DNA of 64,000 nt from Cherax quadricarinatus (GCF_038502225.1 NC_091303.1:27194830-27258829); one strand, 5' to 3'; positions 32,170 to 43,617 are shown, counted from the stretch's first letter. Notes: generated by a model from the letters alone, not told the origin. Numbers and translations are program-made.

Positions 32170-32385
32170 CCCTTTGACTGTTTCCGACGTATAAATACAT
32201 CTTACGAGCCAATGTTTCTGACGTATTTATACGCACAAATTCTAGCGGCTTCAAATCAAGCGCCAAAGGCCTGGTAGGCCTACACAGGAGAGAATGGGTC
32301 TCAGTGGTCGGTGTGCACCCTGTGAAAAAAATCTGGGACCCAGCGGTGCATTGTGGGAACGCCATGTTGTCAGTCCATTTTCACC

Positions 32386-34602
32386 ATGCCTCTCGGTAAG
32401 AAGTTCCTCACTCCTCGGCGGATTGGAGGTCTTTTATTCCCAAGTGATAGCTCTAACAGCGATGAAAATGTCAGTGACAGTGAATTCCAGGGTTTTGAAG
32501 TGAGTGTTACCGAAAAAAGTGCCCAGGATAACGTAAATAGTGACGAAAACCCAGATGACCCACAACCTTCGACCTCTGGTGCTGTGCCGGCTTGTTCACG
32601 TTCACGTTCGCCTGTACCAGGACGAAAGAGGAAACTATTTGGTCGTGTACAACACCCAGATGATAGCAGTGATAGTGATTTCAAGGTCATTGAAAGCAGT
32701 TCTAGTGACAGTGAGAGTGAATATTCCCCAGTGAAGCGCCAGTATGTACGACGTAGCATGCGGTCTGGTAGTGTTTCATATGTTGTTCCAAGGGGAAGGA
32801 GAAACTCTGGGAGCACATCCCGTGGCCCTACACCACGACCTGATAGTGAAGATGACGATATTGTAACGATGGGTATGAATGGTGACAGTGAGGGAGGAGG
32901 CAGTGGTGGTGATAGTGAGGGTGGCACGGCCCATGTGGCACCATCACCGGGCCACGCTACTACCCACGCGGCTGACTCAGCAGAACAACCAGCCTCACCC
33001 TACCCCACACTCCCACAACCTGCACCACCACAACCTGCACAACCACAACCACTATACAATATCCAGACCCCACCAGCAGACCGCATCTGGGATTGGCAGG
33101 ACGGTGACGAGTTTGTTCCCAGACCCCATGACTTTGATGAAACACAAAGTGGAATAAAGCCATCTTGTCCACTTGGGAACAATGCCAGTGAACTGGACTG
33201 CTTTGAGTTATTCTTCGATGAACCCCTGATGGACATCATTGTCAGGGAAACAAACACATACTCTGATTACACCATGGCAAATACAATTCTCTCACCAAAA
33301 TCACGGCTACACAAGTGGAAGGAGACAACTGTGGCAGAGATGTACCTGTTTTTTGCCACAATAATGCTTATGCCACATGTGTATAAGCACACTGTCACCA
33401 CATACTGGACAACAGATCGCCTGATTTCAACTCCAGGTTTTAGTGACATTATAGGTGTCAATCGTTTCCTGATACTGTTACGTATGTTACACTTTTCAGA
33501 CAAAACCAGGCCTGACAGAAGCGACAGGTTATATAAGATAAGAAATGTGTTTATGTACCTGAAACAAAAGTGCTGCATGTATTTTTATCCCTTCAGGAAG
33601 CTTGTTATTGATGAGTCCTTGATTTTATTCAAAGGAAGACTCTCATTCAAGCAATATATACCAAGCAAGAGGAAACGCTTTGGTATAAAGCTATTTGTAC
33701 TGTGTGATTGCAGAAGTGGTCTTGTTTTAGATATTATTGTGTACACTGGCAGTAATACTTTGAGAGATACCATGAAGTTATTGGGTATCTCTGGTGATGT
33801 GGTTCGAACAATGATGGAACCATATCTTGGTAAGGGGCATATGTTATTTACTGATAACTGGTACACAAGCCCCTTACTCAGTGATTTCTTGCGAGTGAAC
33901 TTGACAGACGTGTGTGGCACAGTGCGTGGTAATCGCAAACACATGCCAAAGTTCGACGCTGGCACTCGCAGAGGTGAGGTGCAAGCCTTTGCTGCCAATG
34001 ACATCATGGCATTTCGGTGGCATGACAAACGTGATGTCACATTGTTGACATCAGTTCACAGAAACGAAATGGTACCCAGTGGCAGGGATAACAGAGAGAC
34101 CAATGAACCCATTCTAAAGCCTGCAGCTGTCATGGACTACAACCTCAATATGCGCTTAGTGGACAAATGTGACATGCAGATTGGGTTTGCAGACTGTGTA
34201 CGCAAGAGTTATAAGTGGTATATCAAACTTTTTTTCCATCTTGTTGATATCTCTATGCTAAATGCTTATAACATATACAAGTTGAAGACCAACAAAACAC
34301 CAAAATATGGTGAATTTAGCCTGTCAGTAATCAGACAAATAATTGCAAAGTACCAAGGAGCAACTCCTGCAATAGACCAGCGCCCACAGATGTCATCTCG
34401 TATGAGGCCTGGTGATCACTACCCCATACAACTGCCTCCTACTACTGCCAAGAAAAATGCTCAGAAGAGGTGTTATGTATGTATGCATACCACAAAACGC
34501 CCACAAACATGCAGAGACACTCGTTTTATGTGTGAGGAGTGTGAAGTGCCCCTCTGCATATACCCATGTTTCAAAGAGTTTCACAAGCTGCAGCAGTTCT
34601 AG
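32386..34602 (+). CDS. piggyBac transposase, full length
   Basis: 738 codons from ATG 32386 (TCACC context; MPLGKKFLTPRR aligns with MPRRKSALTPRK of copy C). The frame is also open upstream from a GTG. Residues 1-230 are acidic, Ser/Pro-rich and disordered. The catalytic core has D409 (VIDESLILF), D490 (FTDNWYTSP) and D593 (MRLVDKCD), matching the DDD triad. Cys-rich domain at 696-735 (CYVCMHTT...FMCEECEVPLC). No stop or frameshift. It would cut and paste at TTAA in the nucleus. The non-autonomous relatives in this window could be substrates. Confidence 0.95.
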   Translation: MPLGKKFLTPRRIGGLLFPSDSSNSDENVSDSEFQGFEVSVTEKSAQDNVNSDENPDDPQPSTSGAVPACSRSRSPVPGRKRKLFGRVQHPDDSSDSDFKVIESSSSDSESEYSPVKRQYVRRSMRSGSVSYVVPRGRRNSGSTSRGPTPRPDSEDDDIVTMGMNGDSEGGGSGGDSEGGTAHVAPSPGHATTHAADSAEQPASPYPTLPQPAPPQPAQPQPLYNIQTPPADRIWDWQDGDEFVPRPHDFDETQSGIKPSCPLGNNASELDCFELFFDEPLMDIIVRETNTYSDYTMANTILSPKSRLHKWKETTVAEMYLFFATIMLMPHVYKHTVTTYWTTDRLISTPGFSDIIGVNRFLILLRMLHFSDKTRPDRSDRLYKIRNVFMYLKQKCCMYFYPFRKLVIDESLILFKGRLSFKQYIPSKRKRFGIKLFVLCDCRSGLVLDIIVYTGSNTLRDTMKLLGISGDVVRTMMEPYLGKGHMLFTDNWYTSPLLSDFLRVNLTDVCGTVRGNRKHMPKFDAGTRRGEVQAFAANDIMAFRWHDKRDVTLLTSVHRNEMVPSGRDNRETNEPILKPAAVMDYNLNMRLVDKCDMQIGFADCVRKSYKWYIKLFFHLVDISMLNAYNIYKLKTNKTPKYGEFSLSVIRQIIAKYQGATPAIDQRPQMSSRMRPGDHYPIQLPPTTAKKNAQKRCYVCMHTTKRPQTCRDTRFMCEECEVPLCIYPCFKEFHKLQQF

Positions 34603-35083
34603 GAACGTGGTTAGTGACTGTACATATGTATATATATTATGGAACAATAGTAATAAACATTGTTTTGTATTGTTTGTTTGTGTAAACAAAGTGCATAAAC
34701 AAACTAATAGTGATAAAGTTTGTTCTGTTATTGTGTTGTAAATAATGAGTGTATATTTGAACAATGCACCTTACATTGGTCTCACAGGCCACATAAGTTA
34801 CCTGGAAAAGAAAAATATTGAAAAATGCAAGAAACCTTTGAATTAAAGTAAATAAAAGAATACCGGGTGGGCGGCAGTCGCCACTGTTGCCGTACGCACG
34901 TCAATTTCTGCAAATTTTGTGGCTCTATATCTCGGTAAGTACTGATGGCAAAAATTTTTTTTTAGGCTTAAAACACTAGTAAAAATATTCCTAACATTTT
35001 CATAAGAAAAAATAATTTTTTTTTTCGAATATTTGGCGACATAGAATGACAGTTTCAGAGAGGGGCCTGAAACAGTCAAAGGG
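34603..35083 (+). other. piggyBac copy E 3' end region
   Basis: AT-rich, with AATAAA near 34650. It ends in GAAACAGTCAAAGGG. About 200 bp at its end match 43830-44043. Confidence 0.7.
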
Positions 35084-35087
35084 TTAA

Positions 35088-35793
35088 AGTAAAGGTTGGA
35101 TGCGAGAAGTGGGTCATAATAAGCGTGTATGCACCTGGAGAAGAGAGGAATGCAGAGGAGAGAGAGAGATTTTGGGAGATGTTAAGTGAATGTATAGGAG
35201 CCTTTGAACCAAGTGAGAGAGTAATTGTGGTAGGGGACCTGAATGCTAAAGTAGGAGAAACTTTTAGAGAGGGTGTGGTAGGTAAGTTTGGGGTGCCAGG
35301 TGTAAATGATAATGGGAGCCCTTTGATTGAACTTTGTATAGAAAGGGGTTTAGTTATAGGTAATACATATTTTAAGAAAAAGAGGACAAATAAGTATACA
35401 AGATATGATGTAGGGCGAAATGACAGTAGTTTGTTGGATTATGTATTGGTAGATAAAAGACTGTTGAGTAGACTTCAGGATGTACATGTTTATAGAGGGG
35501 CCACAGATATATCAGATCACTTTCTAGTTGTAGCTACACTGAGAGTAAAAGGTAGATGGGATACAAGGAGAATAGAAGCATCAGGGAAGAGAGAGGTGAA
35601 GGTTTATAAACTAAAAGAGGAGGCAGTTAGGGTAAGATATAAACAGCTATTGGAGGATAGATGGGCTAATGAGAGCATAGGCAATGGGGTCGAAGAGGTA
35701 TGGGGTAGGTTTAAAAATGTAGTGTTAGAGTGTTCAGCAGAAGTTTGTGGTTACAGGAAACTGGGTGCGGGAGGGAAGAGGAGCGATTGGTGA
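35088..35793 (+). pseudogene. RTE-like LINE endonuclease, C-terminal part
   Basis: Resumes the frame broken at 32169. AP-endonuclease-type motifs: ISVYAPGEE, VVGDLNAKVG (catalytic Asp/Asn), LLDYVLVDKRLL and ATDISDHFLVV (SDH catalytic His). The frame stops at a TGA (35791-35793), where related sequence suggests Trp. Confidence 0.85.
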
Positions 35794-37714
35794 AATGATG
35801 ATGTAAAGAGAGTAGTAAGGACGAAAAAGTTAGCATATGAGAAGTTTTTACAAAGTAGAAGTGATGCAAGGAGGGAAGAGTATATGGAGAAAAAGAGAGA
35901 GGTTAAGAGAGTGGTGAAGCAATGTAAAAAGAGAGCAAATGAGAGAGTGGGTGAGATGTTATCAACAAATTTTGTTGAAAATAAGAAAAAGTTTTGGAGT
36001 GAGATTAATAAGTTAAGAAAGCCTAGAGAACAAATGGATTTGTCAGTTAAAAATAGGAGAGGAGAGTTATTAAATGGAGGTATTGGGAAGATGGAGGGAA
36101 TATTTTGAGGAATTGTTAAATGTTGTTGAAGACAGGGAAGCTGTGATTTCGTGTATAGGGCAAGGAGGAATAACATCTTGTAGGAGTGAGGAAGAGCCAG
36201 TTGTGAGTGTGGGGGAAGTTTGTGAGGCAGTAGGTAAAATGAAAGGGGGTAAGGCAGCCGGGATTGATGGGATAAAGATAGAAATGTTAAAAGCAGGTGG
36301 GGATATAGTTTTGGAGTGGTTGGTGCAATTATTTAATAAATGTATGGAAGAGGGTAAGGTACCTAGGGATTGGCAGAGAGCATGCATAGTTCCTTTGTAT
36401 AAAGGCAAAGGGGATAAAAGAGAGTGCAAAAATTATAGGGGGATAAGTCTGCTGAGTATACCTGGTAAAGTGTATGGTAGAGTTATTATTGAAAGAATTA
36501 AGAGTAAGATGGAGAATAGGATAGCAGATGAACAAGGAGGCTTTAGGAAAGGTAGGGGGTGTGTGGACCAGGTGTTTACAGTGAAACATATAAGTGAACA
36601 GTATTTAGATAAGGCTAAAGAGGTCTTTGTGGCATTTATAGATTTGGAAAAGGCGTATGACAGGGTGGATAGGGGGGCAATGTGGCAGATGTTGCAAGTG
36701 TATGGTGTAGGAGGTAGGTTACTGAAAGCAGTGAAGAGCTTTTACGAGGATAGTGAGGCTCAAGTTAGAGTATGCAGGAAAGAGGGAAATTATTTCCCAG
36801 TAAAAGTAGGCCTTAGACAAGGATGTGTGATGTCACCGTGGTTGTTTAATATATTTATAGATGGGGTTGTAAGAGAAGTAAATGCGAGGGTCTTGGCAAG
36901 AGGCGTGGAGTTAAAAGATAAAGAATCACACTCAAAGTGGGAGTTGTCGCAGCTGCTCTTTGCTGATGACACTGTGCTCTTGGGAGATTCTGAAGAGAAG
37001 TTGCAGAGATTGGTGGATGAATTTGGTAGGGTGTGCAAAAGAAGAAAATTAAAGATGAATACAGGAATGAGTAAGGTTATGAGGATAACAAAAAGATTGA
37101 ATATCAGATTGGAGGGAGAGAGTATGGAGGAGGTGAATGTATTCAGATATTTGGGAGTGGACGTGTCAGCGGATGGGTCTATGAAAGATGAGGTGAATCA
37201 TAGAATTGATGAGGGGAAAAGAGTGAGTGGTGCACTTAGGAGTCTGTGGAGACAAAGAACTTTGTCCTTGGAGGCAAAGAGGGGAATGTATGAGAGTATA
37301 GTTTTACCAACGCTCTTATATGGGTGTGAAGCATGGGTGATGAATGTTGCAGCGAGGAGAAGGCTGGAGGCAGTGGAGATGTCATGTCTTAGAGCAATGT
37401 GTGGTGTGAATATAATGCAGAGAATTCATAGTCTGGAAGTTAGGAGGAGGTGCGGGATTACCAAAACTGTTGTCCAGAGGGCTGAGGAAGGGTTGCTGAG
37501 GTGGTTCGGACATGTAGAGAGAATGGAGCGAAACAGAATGACTTCAAGAGTGTATCAGTCTGTAGTGGAAGGAAGGCGGGGTAGGGGTCGGCCTAGGAAA
37601 GGTTGGAGAGAGGGGGTAAAGGAGGTTTTGTGTGCGAGGGGCTTGGACTTCCAGCAGGCATGCGTGAGTGTGTTTGATAGGAGTGAATGGAGACAAATGG
37701 TTTTTAATACTTGA
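35794..37714 (+). pseudogene. RTE-like LINE reverse transcriptase
   Basis: A linker (NDDVKRVVRTKKLAYEKFLQ) is followed by a 1-nt frameshift near 36074. The frame is then open to 37714 (546 codons). RT motifs: YRGISLLSIPGKVYGR, GGFRKGRGCVDQVF, FIDLEKAYDRVDRG (Asp), GLRQGCVMSPWLFNIFID and LFADDTVLLGD (Asp pair). The C-terminal region (LLRWFGHVERM...GRGRPRKGWREGV) is typical of RTE-type LINEs. No RNase H. Confidence 0.88.
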
Positions 37715-37975
37715 TGTGCTGTTGGAGTGTGAGCAAAGTAACATTTATGAAGGGGTTCAGGGAAACCGGCAGGCCGGACTTGAGTCCTAAAGATGGGAAG
37801 TGCAGTGCCTGCACTCTGAAGGAGGGGTGTTAATGTTGCAGTTTAAAAACTGTAGTGTAAAGCACCCTTCTGGCAAGACAGTGATGGAGTGAATGATGGT
37901 GAAAGTTTTTCTTTTTCGGGCCACCCTGCCTTGGTGGGAATCGGCCAGTGTGATAATAAAAAAAAAAAAATAATT
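37715..37975 (+). repeat. RTE-like LINE 3' end
   Basis: The 3' untranslated region ends GGGCCACCCTGCCTTGGTGG, then GTGTGATAATAAAAAAAAAA. Diverged copies of this tail lie at 40825-41140 and, in shortened form, within 53295-53485. Confidence 0.8.
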
Positions 37976-38031
37976 TACATCAAAAATGGTGGCTCGTAAG
38001 ACGTATATATACAACCAAAACAATCAAAGGG
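37976..38031 (-). repeat. piggyBac-type 5' tip fragment
   Basis: GTATATATAC (about 38002-38011), AACAATCAAAGGG and TTAA (38032-38035). It is the last 56 bp of a minus-oriented element. The LINE tail abuts it, suggesting the LINE integrated into this element. Confidence 0.6.
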
Positions 38032-38152
38032 TTAATGCCCAGTATGGCTGTTATTAGCTGTGCAACAGGACACTGTCTGTACCCGTCAAACTTAGACATT
38101 TCATATTAACTGTGTCAAAAAAACAATTACTGACCTATCGTTTTCTTTTTAA

Positions 38153-39225
38153 CCCTTTGACTGTCGAAGGGCCAAATCCTGAAGTTGCCTTCTGGTGTCG
38201 CAAAATTTTCGAAAAAAAAAAAAATTATTTTTTCTTATGAAATGATAGAGAATCTTTTCCCGATTGTAAAGACACCAAAAAAACGAAATTTGATGGAAAA
38301 CTGACGGAATTACGCTCTCGCGAAGTTAGCGACTTCGGCGATATTTAAAGATCGGCAATTTCGCCCACTTTGAGCCCTATTTTCGGCTAATTCCGTTATT
38401 CCAGTCAACCAAACTCATAACTATTTCTTCAGAACTCTATTTTTTCTATCGATTGAGTACAAGAAACTGCCCATTTACCGATTTCAACTACCCAATAACA
38501 TGGTCAGAAATTTGCAATTTGGCCAATTTCACGAAAATTAAAAAATACGACAATTTCAAAATAAGGTCCAGAATGAACAATGCAGACATTCCTGGCTCTA
38601 AAATAACATTTTCTTTGTTCATCAGTCATGTCTCCAGGTCCCTGTGATATTACTCTTGCTTTTTATTTTGAAATTTTATTCAAACAAAAAATAGAAGATT
38701 TACTGTTATGCAGACTACTGCAATACTGTAATAATTGTAAAAATTACATCAACCCATTCATGACTGCGTATTAGAATGGCTATTTGGACATTTATTGGAC
38801 AATGACATCATTTGTTTACTTTTGAACATTGGCAAAAATCAAACATTTCCTGTACTTTGTGCTCCATTTCCAGGTTCTTTTTATAGTAAAATTAATCAAA
38901 ATCACCTCCATTTCTATAATATAGTTTCCATTCTATCAAATGAGACCAAGAAAACGAGAATACAACCACAAATACTATACGAAAATAGACCACAAAGTCG
39001 GCATTTTAATTAAAAAAAACGGTCGGAGTTTTTTTTTTCTCATTATGCACTGCGTGCTCCAGGATTTTTTTTATGTGGTGCACACTGACCACACAGACTC
39101 ATTCTCTCACATGTGGGCCTACTAGCTTTCTCCTGCCTGATTTGAAGCCGCTAGAATTTATGAGTATATATACGTCAAACACGGTACCTCGCAAACGTAT
39201 ATATACGGCCGCGACAGTCAAAGGG
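38153..39225 (-). mobile_element. piggyBac-type MITE 3
   Basis: 1073 bp between TTAA (38149-38152, 39226-39229). Tips CCCTTTGACTGTCGAAGG and, inverted, CCCTTTGACTGTCGCGGC. GTATATATAC occurs at 39164-39173 and 39197-39206. Body homologous to MITEs 1, 2 and 4. Non-coding. Confidence 0.92.
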
Positions 39226-39383
39226 TTAATGAAGACATACTTGAGACTGACCTTCCCACATGTTTAGGTATGAAGTAAATAATGTTTATGTACCTTCAGT
39301 TAACTATTTGTACCATAGGCAGTTCCATGGGTTATTGTTCCCACAACCCAGTGTCAAACTGTGCCTGTATGTACTTTTATTAA

Positions 39384-40443
39384 CTCGTTCAGGGTCCAGA
39401 GGCCAAATTTCAGAGTGTGCATCAGTGTCCAAGAATTTTCAAAAAATAATTTTCTTATTTTTTCTTATGAAATGGTAAAGAATCTTTTTCTGAAGGTAAT
39501 AAAACAAAAAGTACGAAATTTGATGGAAAATTTATGAAATTATGCTCTCGCGAATTTTGATGTGTCAGCGATATTTACGCACTGGCGATTTTGCCGACTT
39601 TGACTCCTATTTTAGGCCAATTACATTATTCCAGTTGACCAAATTCTTAGCTATTTCACTAGTATTACTTCTATTCTATCGATTGAGCACAAGAAATTGC
39701 CAAGTCAACTGTTTCAACTACAAAATAGTGATCGAATAATGGTAATTTGGCCAATTTAATGCAAAGTTCAAAATATTCCAATTTCAAAATAGGGTCCAGA
39801 ATAAACAATGCAAGCATTCCTGGCACATTTCCTCTGTTCATTATTTATGTTTTCAGGTTTTACAAATGAATTCCATTTTGATTTTTTATTCACATAATGA
39901 ATTTTTATTCAAACAAAAAAATAGAAGATTTACTGTTATGCAATATTGTAATAATTGTATAAATAATATCACCACATTTGTGAACGTATATTAGACCCAC
40001 CAGCTGGCGTGTATTAGACGTGTGAGGTCACTTGTCTACTCTTGAACATCGGCAAAAATTTAACATTTCTGCTACTTTGAGCTCAGTTTCAAGCCATTTC
40101 CAGTACTAAAACCAATCAAAATCATGTCTATTTCTGTAATATATCTTCCATTCTATCAAATGAGACCAAGAAATCGCAAATACAAGTATAAAAAACATAC
40201 AAAAAAACACTGCAAATTCGCTGTTTTAATAAAAAATTATGGTCTCGTTTTTTTTTCTCATTATGCACTGTGCTGCATTATTTTTTTTATGCGGTGCACA
40301 CATACCACATAGATGTATTCTCTCATATCTAGGCCCAAATTTACCACTCACAGCTTATCAGAGTGAGCTGAGCTCATGGCGTAGATCTACAGTTTGGACC
40401 CTCAACGTAGAGCTGTAGATCTACGGCACGGACCCTGAAAGGG
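39384..40443 (-). mobile_element. piggyBac-type MITE 4
   Basis: 1060 bp between TTAA (39380-39383, 40444-40447). The left tip CTCGTTCAGGGTCC has changed from CCCCTTCAGGGTCC. The right, inverted, is CCCTTTCAGGGTCCGTGC. GTAGATCTAC occurs at 40381-40390 and 40415-40424. Confidence 0.9.
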
Positions 40444-40447
40444 TTAA

Positions 40448-41535
40448 CCTAAATCTTAGAATTATGTAGTGATGATGGAATTTCCATAATATCTGGCTGA
40501 ATATCATTAATCTTTTTATGTCTGTTGATGTCACACAGACTCCGAAGAAGACATGAGCATCCTTTTGTGGGCAAGGTAATAAGGTAAGATTGTAGAAGGG
40601 AATTTGGATAGTCACTTTAGTAAAGAAGGTAAATTCCTGCTAAATGGCAAGTGTGAATGAGGCAGTAATAGAATGGAGGAGGAGAAAGATGATAGAATTA
40701 AAGAACAATAGAATGAAGATACAATGGAGGAGAGGATATACAAGAGCAGGATAGAATATGGAAGAAATTTGAAGATAAAATCAAGGAGGATAATATTACT
40801 GTGAACAACAGGAAAAATATTTAAAGTGGTAAGGTCTTTAACTTCCAGAAGGCAAGAGCAAGCATGTTTGATTGGAAATACAATAAGAAAGTTTTAAAAT
40901 TTCACATGCTATTGTAGCGTGAGCGAGGTAACACCTGCAAAGAAATTCTGGTAAACCAGTTAGTTAAATTTGAATTCTGGAGGTGGAAACTACAGTGCCT
41001 GCACTTTGAAGGATGAATAGGAATGTTTCAGTACAGAGGGTTATTTGAAATGTGATGAGTAAGTGCTGGTGAATATGTTTCCTCCTTTGTGCCACTCTAC
41101 CTTGGTGGGAAGTTGCTAAGGTTGCCAAAAAAAAAAAAGTAACGAAGAACAATTGACAGAAAATAGTGAACAGACACTGACTCCAAGTTTTCAATTTTCC
41201 TTGTCTAGCACACATTTCTAAATTTACAGAAGCCTAATAGCAAAAATATTAGTTTTTTTAACACAATGGCCAGTTTTCGTCAAGACAGCAATCCAGAGAA
41301 GCAAACACATTTAATCTAGAATTTATATATAAAAAATTTAATGTTAAGAAAAGAATGTGAAGGTTATTACTTTTCTTGATAGACAAGATTACCAGAAAGT
41401 CTCCAACTTGGATATGGAGTACATGTCCCCTAAACCTCTAACCTGGATCTGGGGTGTCTCTTAAATCTTTACTCCAGATCTGGGGTATGTGCTCCCTAGA
41501 CCTCCACTCTGATTCTGCTGAATCAATGAGTAATT
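40448..41535 (-). other. Downstream of host terminal exon, with an old LINE tail
   Basis: Presumed 3' untranslated and downstream region of the host gene. 40825-41140 (plus) is a diverged RTE-like LINE 3' end ending TACCTTGGTGGGAAG and a poly-A run. Three imperfect copies of a TCTGGGGTxTxxxCTCTNxACCTC-like phrase lie at 41400-41510. I could not fix the poly-A site. Confidence 0.45.
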
Positions 41536-41688
41536 TTATCTTTGGCTCAGCTTTTCTTTCATAGAGTCAAGATTATGCTCAATAGCTTTATGTATAAACT
41601 CAATGTGTGGTTGTTCTGCTTCACTTGCAATGTGGCTCTGGGCACAGGTTTTCAGGGCTGTTTGTAGTAGATTTGCTAGTTGGTGAGA
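41536..41688 (-). CDS. CCNDBP1: Host gene terminal exon; cyclin-D1-binding protein 1-like C-terminus
   Basis: The minus strand has the acceptor TTTTTACAG before 41688, then 50 codons (SHQLANLLQTALKTCAQSHI ... MKEKLSQR) and TAA at 41538-41536. Phase 0 matches the donor at 53542. The pair (short LYPPL motif, then a helical KLA-LL-x-AL...SHI segment and an HIEFI-x-KAI helix) recalls the C-terminus of cyclin-D1-binding protein 1/GCIP, a helical regulator partnering D-type cyclins. The exon is well supported. The family name is from memory of the fold and could be wrong. Confidence 0.65.
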   Translation of the reverse strand, partial: SHQLANLLQTALKTCAQSHIASEAEQPHIEFIHKAIEHNLDSMKEKLSQR

Positions 41689-42005
41689 CTGTAAAAATAT
41701 AAAATTATTTAAATTTACACATTTTTGTAAAATCAAGAATATATAATGTTTAGTACTGTGCATGTATATGGTGCAACAACATATGCATCAGGCATCAAAT
41801 AACTACCAAGAATGGAACAGCAGACAATGAGTTGAAAATTAGCACTTACGATGGTGGAAATCTGTATGCTATATTACTTATATCTAAATAAACAGAATTT
41901 ATATTATGTTGTAACTAAACAATTTGTATAAGTTGAAATTATTACTATAAGTAACTAACCTATCAATCTGAGGACCTGCTATTAGATCATATATAACAGC
42001 TAATA

Positions 42006-42208
42006 CAGTGGACCCCCGCTTAACGATCACCTCCAAATGCGACCAATTATGTAAGTGTATTTATGTAAGTGCGTTTGTACGTGTATGTTTGGGGGTCTGA
42101 AATGGACTAATCTACTTCACAATATTCCTTATGGGAAAAAATTCGGTCAGTACTGGCACCTGAACATACTACTGGAATGAAAAAAGTTCGTTAACCGGGG
42201 GTCCACTG
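42006..42208 (+). mobile_element. Tigger-type MITE, 203 bp
   Basis: CAGTGGACCCCCGCTTAACG at the left and GGGGGTCCACTG at the right, with TA duplications (42004-42005, 42209-42210). Same length and family as 46182-46384, in opposite orientation. Confidence 0.88.
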
Positions 42209-42655
42209 TACTATAGCATTATTTTATAAAACGGTACAAGAAACTACTAATAAATACTATAAATATAAAATTCAAAGCATAACCAAGGATGATTAGTAAA
42301 CTCAATTTAACCCTTTGACTGTTTCCGACGTATAAATACGTCTTACGAGCCAATGTTTCTGACGTATTTATACGCATAAATTCAAGCAGCTTCAAATCAA
42401 GCAGGAGAAAGCTGGTAGGCCCACATGTGAGAGAATGGGTCTCCATGGTCAGTGTGCACCATATAAAAAAAATCGGGGAGCGAGTGGTGCATTGTGGGAA
42501 TGCCATTTCAGTTGTCCTTTTTCAGCATGTCTAGCGGTAAGAAATATGTGATTCCCCAGCAAATCTGGGACTCTTCTCTTCCCAAGTGATGCTCTAACAC
42601 AGATGGAAGTGTAAGTGAAGATCAATTTCATGATTTGGAGGAGTTTGAGACCAAA

Positions 42656-42823
42656 AGCAATGGAGGAGGAGGAGGGGGAGGAGGGGGAGGAGGGGAGGAA
42701 GAGGAGGAGGAGGAGGAGGAGGAGGAGGAGGGAAGGAAGAGGAGGAGGAGGAGGAGGAGGAGGAGGAGGAGGAGAAGAGGAGGAGGAGGAGGAGGAGGAG
42801 GAGGAGGAGGAGGAGGAAGAAGA
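42656..42823 (+). repeat. GGA/GAG microsatellite
   Basis: About 170 bp of GGA units with occasional A interruptions, following the SKAMEEE-like codons. Long Glu/Gly/Arg or Ser/Pro frames across it are composition artefacts. Confidence 0.95.
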
Positions 42824-43396
42824 TGTAATAATATTGTTCCCTTGAAGCAAGAAAAAAAAAAGTCCACCCCATGACAGTGACAAGATAAGGGGAGATAACA
42901 TCTGATAAGAGCTGACTTTGATGAGCGTAAAGGAGGGTAATATTACATGACCATCTCCCTCCCTTTGTTTTTGCTGGTACACAAACATTTCTGTCTGTCT
43001 ATTTGTCTGTCTGTCAAGCTCCCTATCTGTCCATCTAGCTCTCTGTCTCAGAGAGAGCCACAAGACTGTGTCATCACGTTTACTCACATCTTCAAGCAGA
43101 GTATAGCACTTTGTCTGGATTTCTTGGGTTATCCTAGGTAATTTACACTATGTATACTTGTATTTATGTGTACCTGTGAGACAGAGATAGGCAGACAGAT
43201 AGAAAGAGAGACAGATTGAAAGATATAGAATGAGGGAGAAAGATAATTAGATAGAATGGAGGAGGGGAAGCAGCATCCGACCCCATTGTTTTGACAGGCG
43301 GTAGGGGGAGTGACTAATGAGACAATATGTCACTTTGACAGCTGCCGACTTCTGACTCAAAACAATTATAAGCCACACACTCGCACACAAGACAAG

Positions 43397-43617
43397 GAGG
43401 AGGAGAAGGAGGAGGAGGAGGAGGAGGAGGAGAAGGAGAAGGAGGAGAAGGAGGAGAAGGAGGAGAAGGAGGAGGAGGAGGAGGAGGAGAAGGAGAAGGA
43501 GGAGAAGGAGGAGAAGGAGGAGGAGAAGGAGAAGGAGAAGAAGGAGAAGAAGGAGAAGGAGAAGAAGAAGGAGGAGGAGGAGGAGGAGGAGGAGGAGGAG
43601 GAGGAGGAGGAGGAGGA
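43397..43617 (+). repeat. GGA/GAA microsatellite
   Basis: About 220 bp of GAGGAGAAGGAG-type units directly before TTGTTTGTTTGTTTG and the piggyBac 3' end region. Confidence 0.95.

Larger units (their letters stand above)
32170..35083 (+). mobile_element. piggyBac-type element (copy E), apparently intact
   Basis: 2914 bp with TTAA on both sides (32166-32169, 35084-35087) and 15-bp perfect inverted tips CCCTTTGACTGTTTC. Decamers GTATAAATAC (32189-32198) and its reverse complement GTATTTATAC (32223-32232). Full transposase frame. Inserted in frame-neutral fashion in an RTE LINE endonuclease. Confidence 0.95.

Noticed and set aside
32353..32385. Upstream extension of the piggyBac transposase
   Set aside because: GTG start; ATG 32386 aligns with the start of related copies.
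42615..42874. Glu/Gly/Arg-rich or Ser/Pro-rich proteins across GGA repeats
   Set aside because: All frames on both strands are open because of the triplet repeat; no conserved flanking domain continues them.
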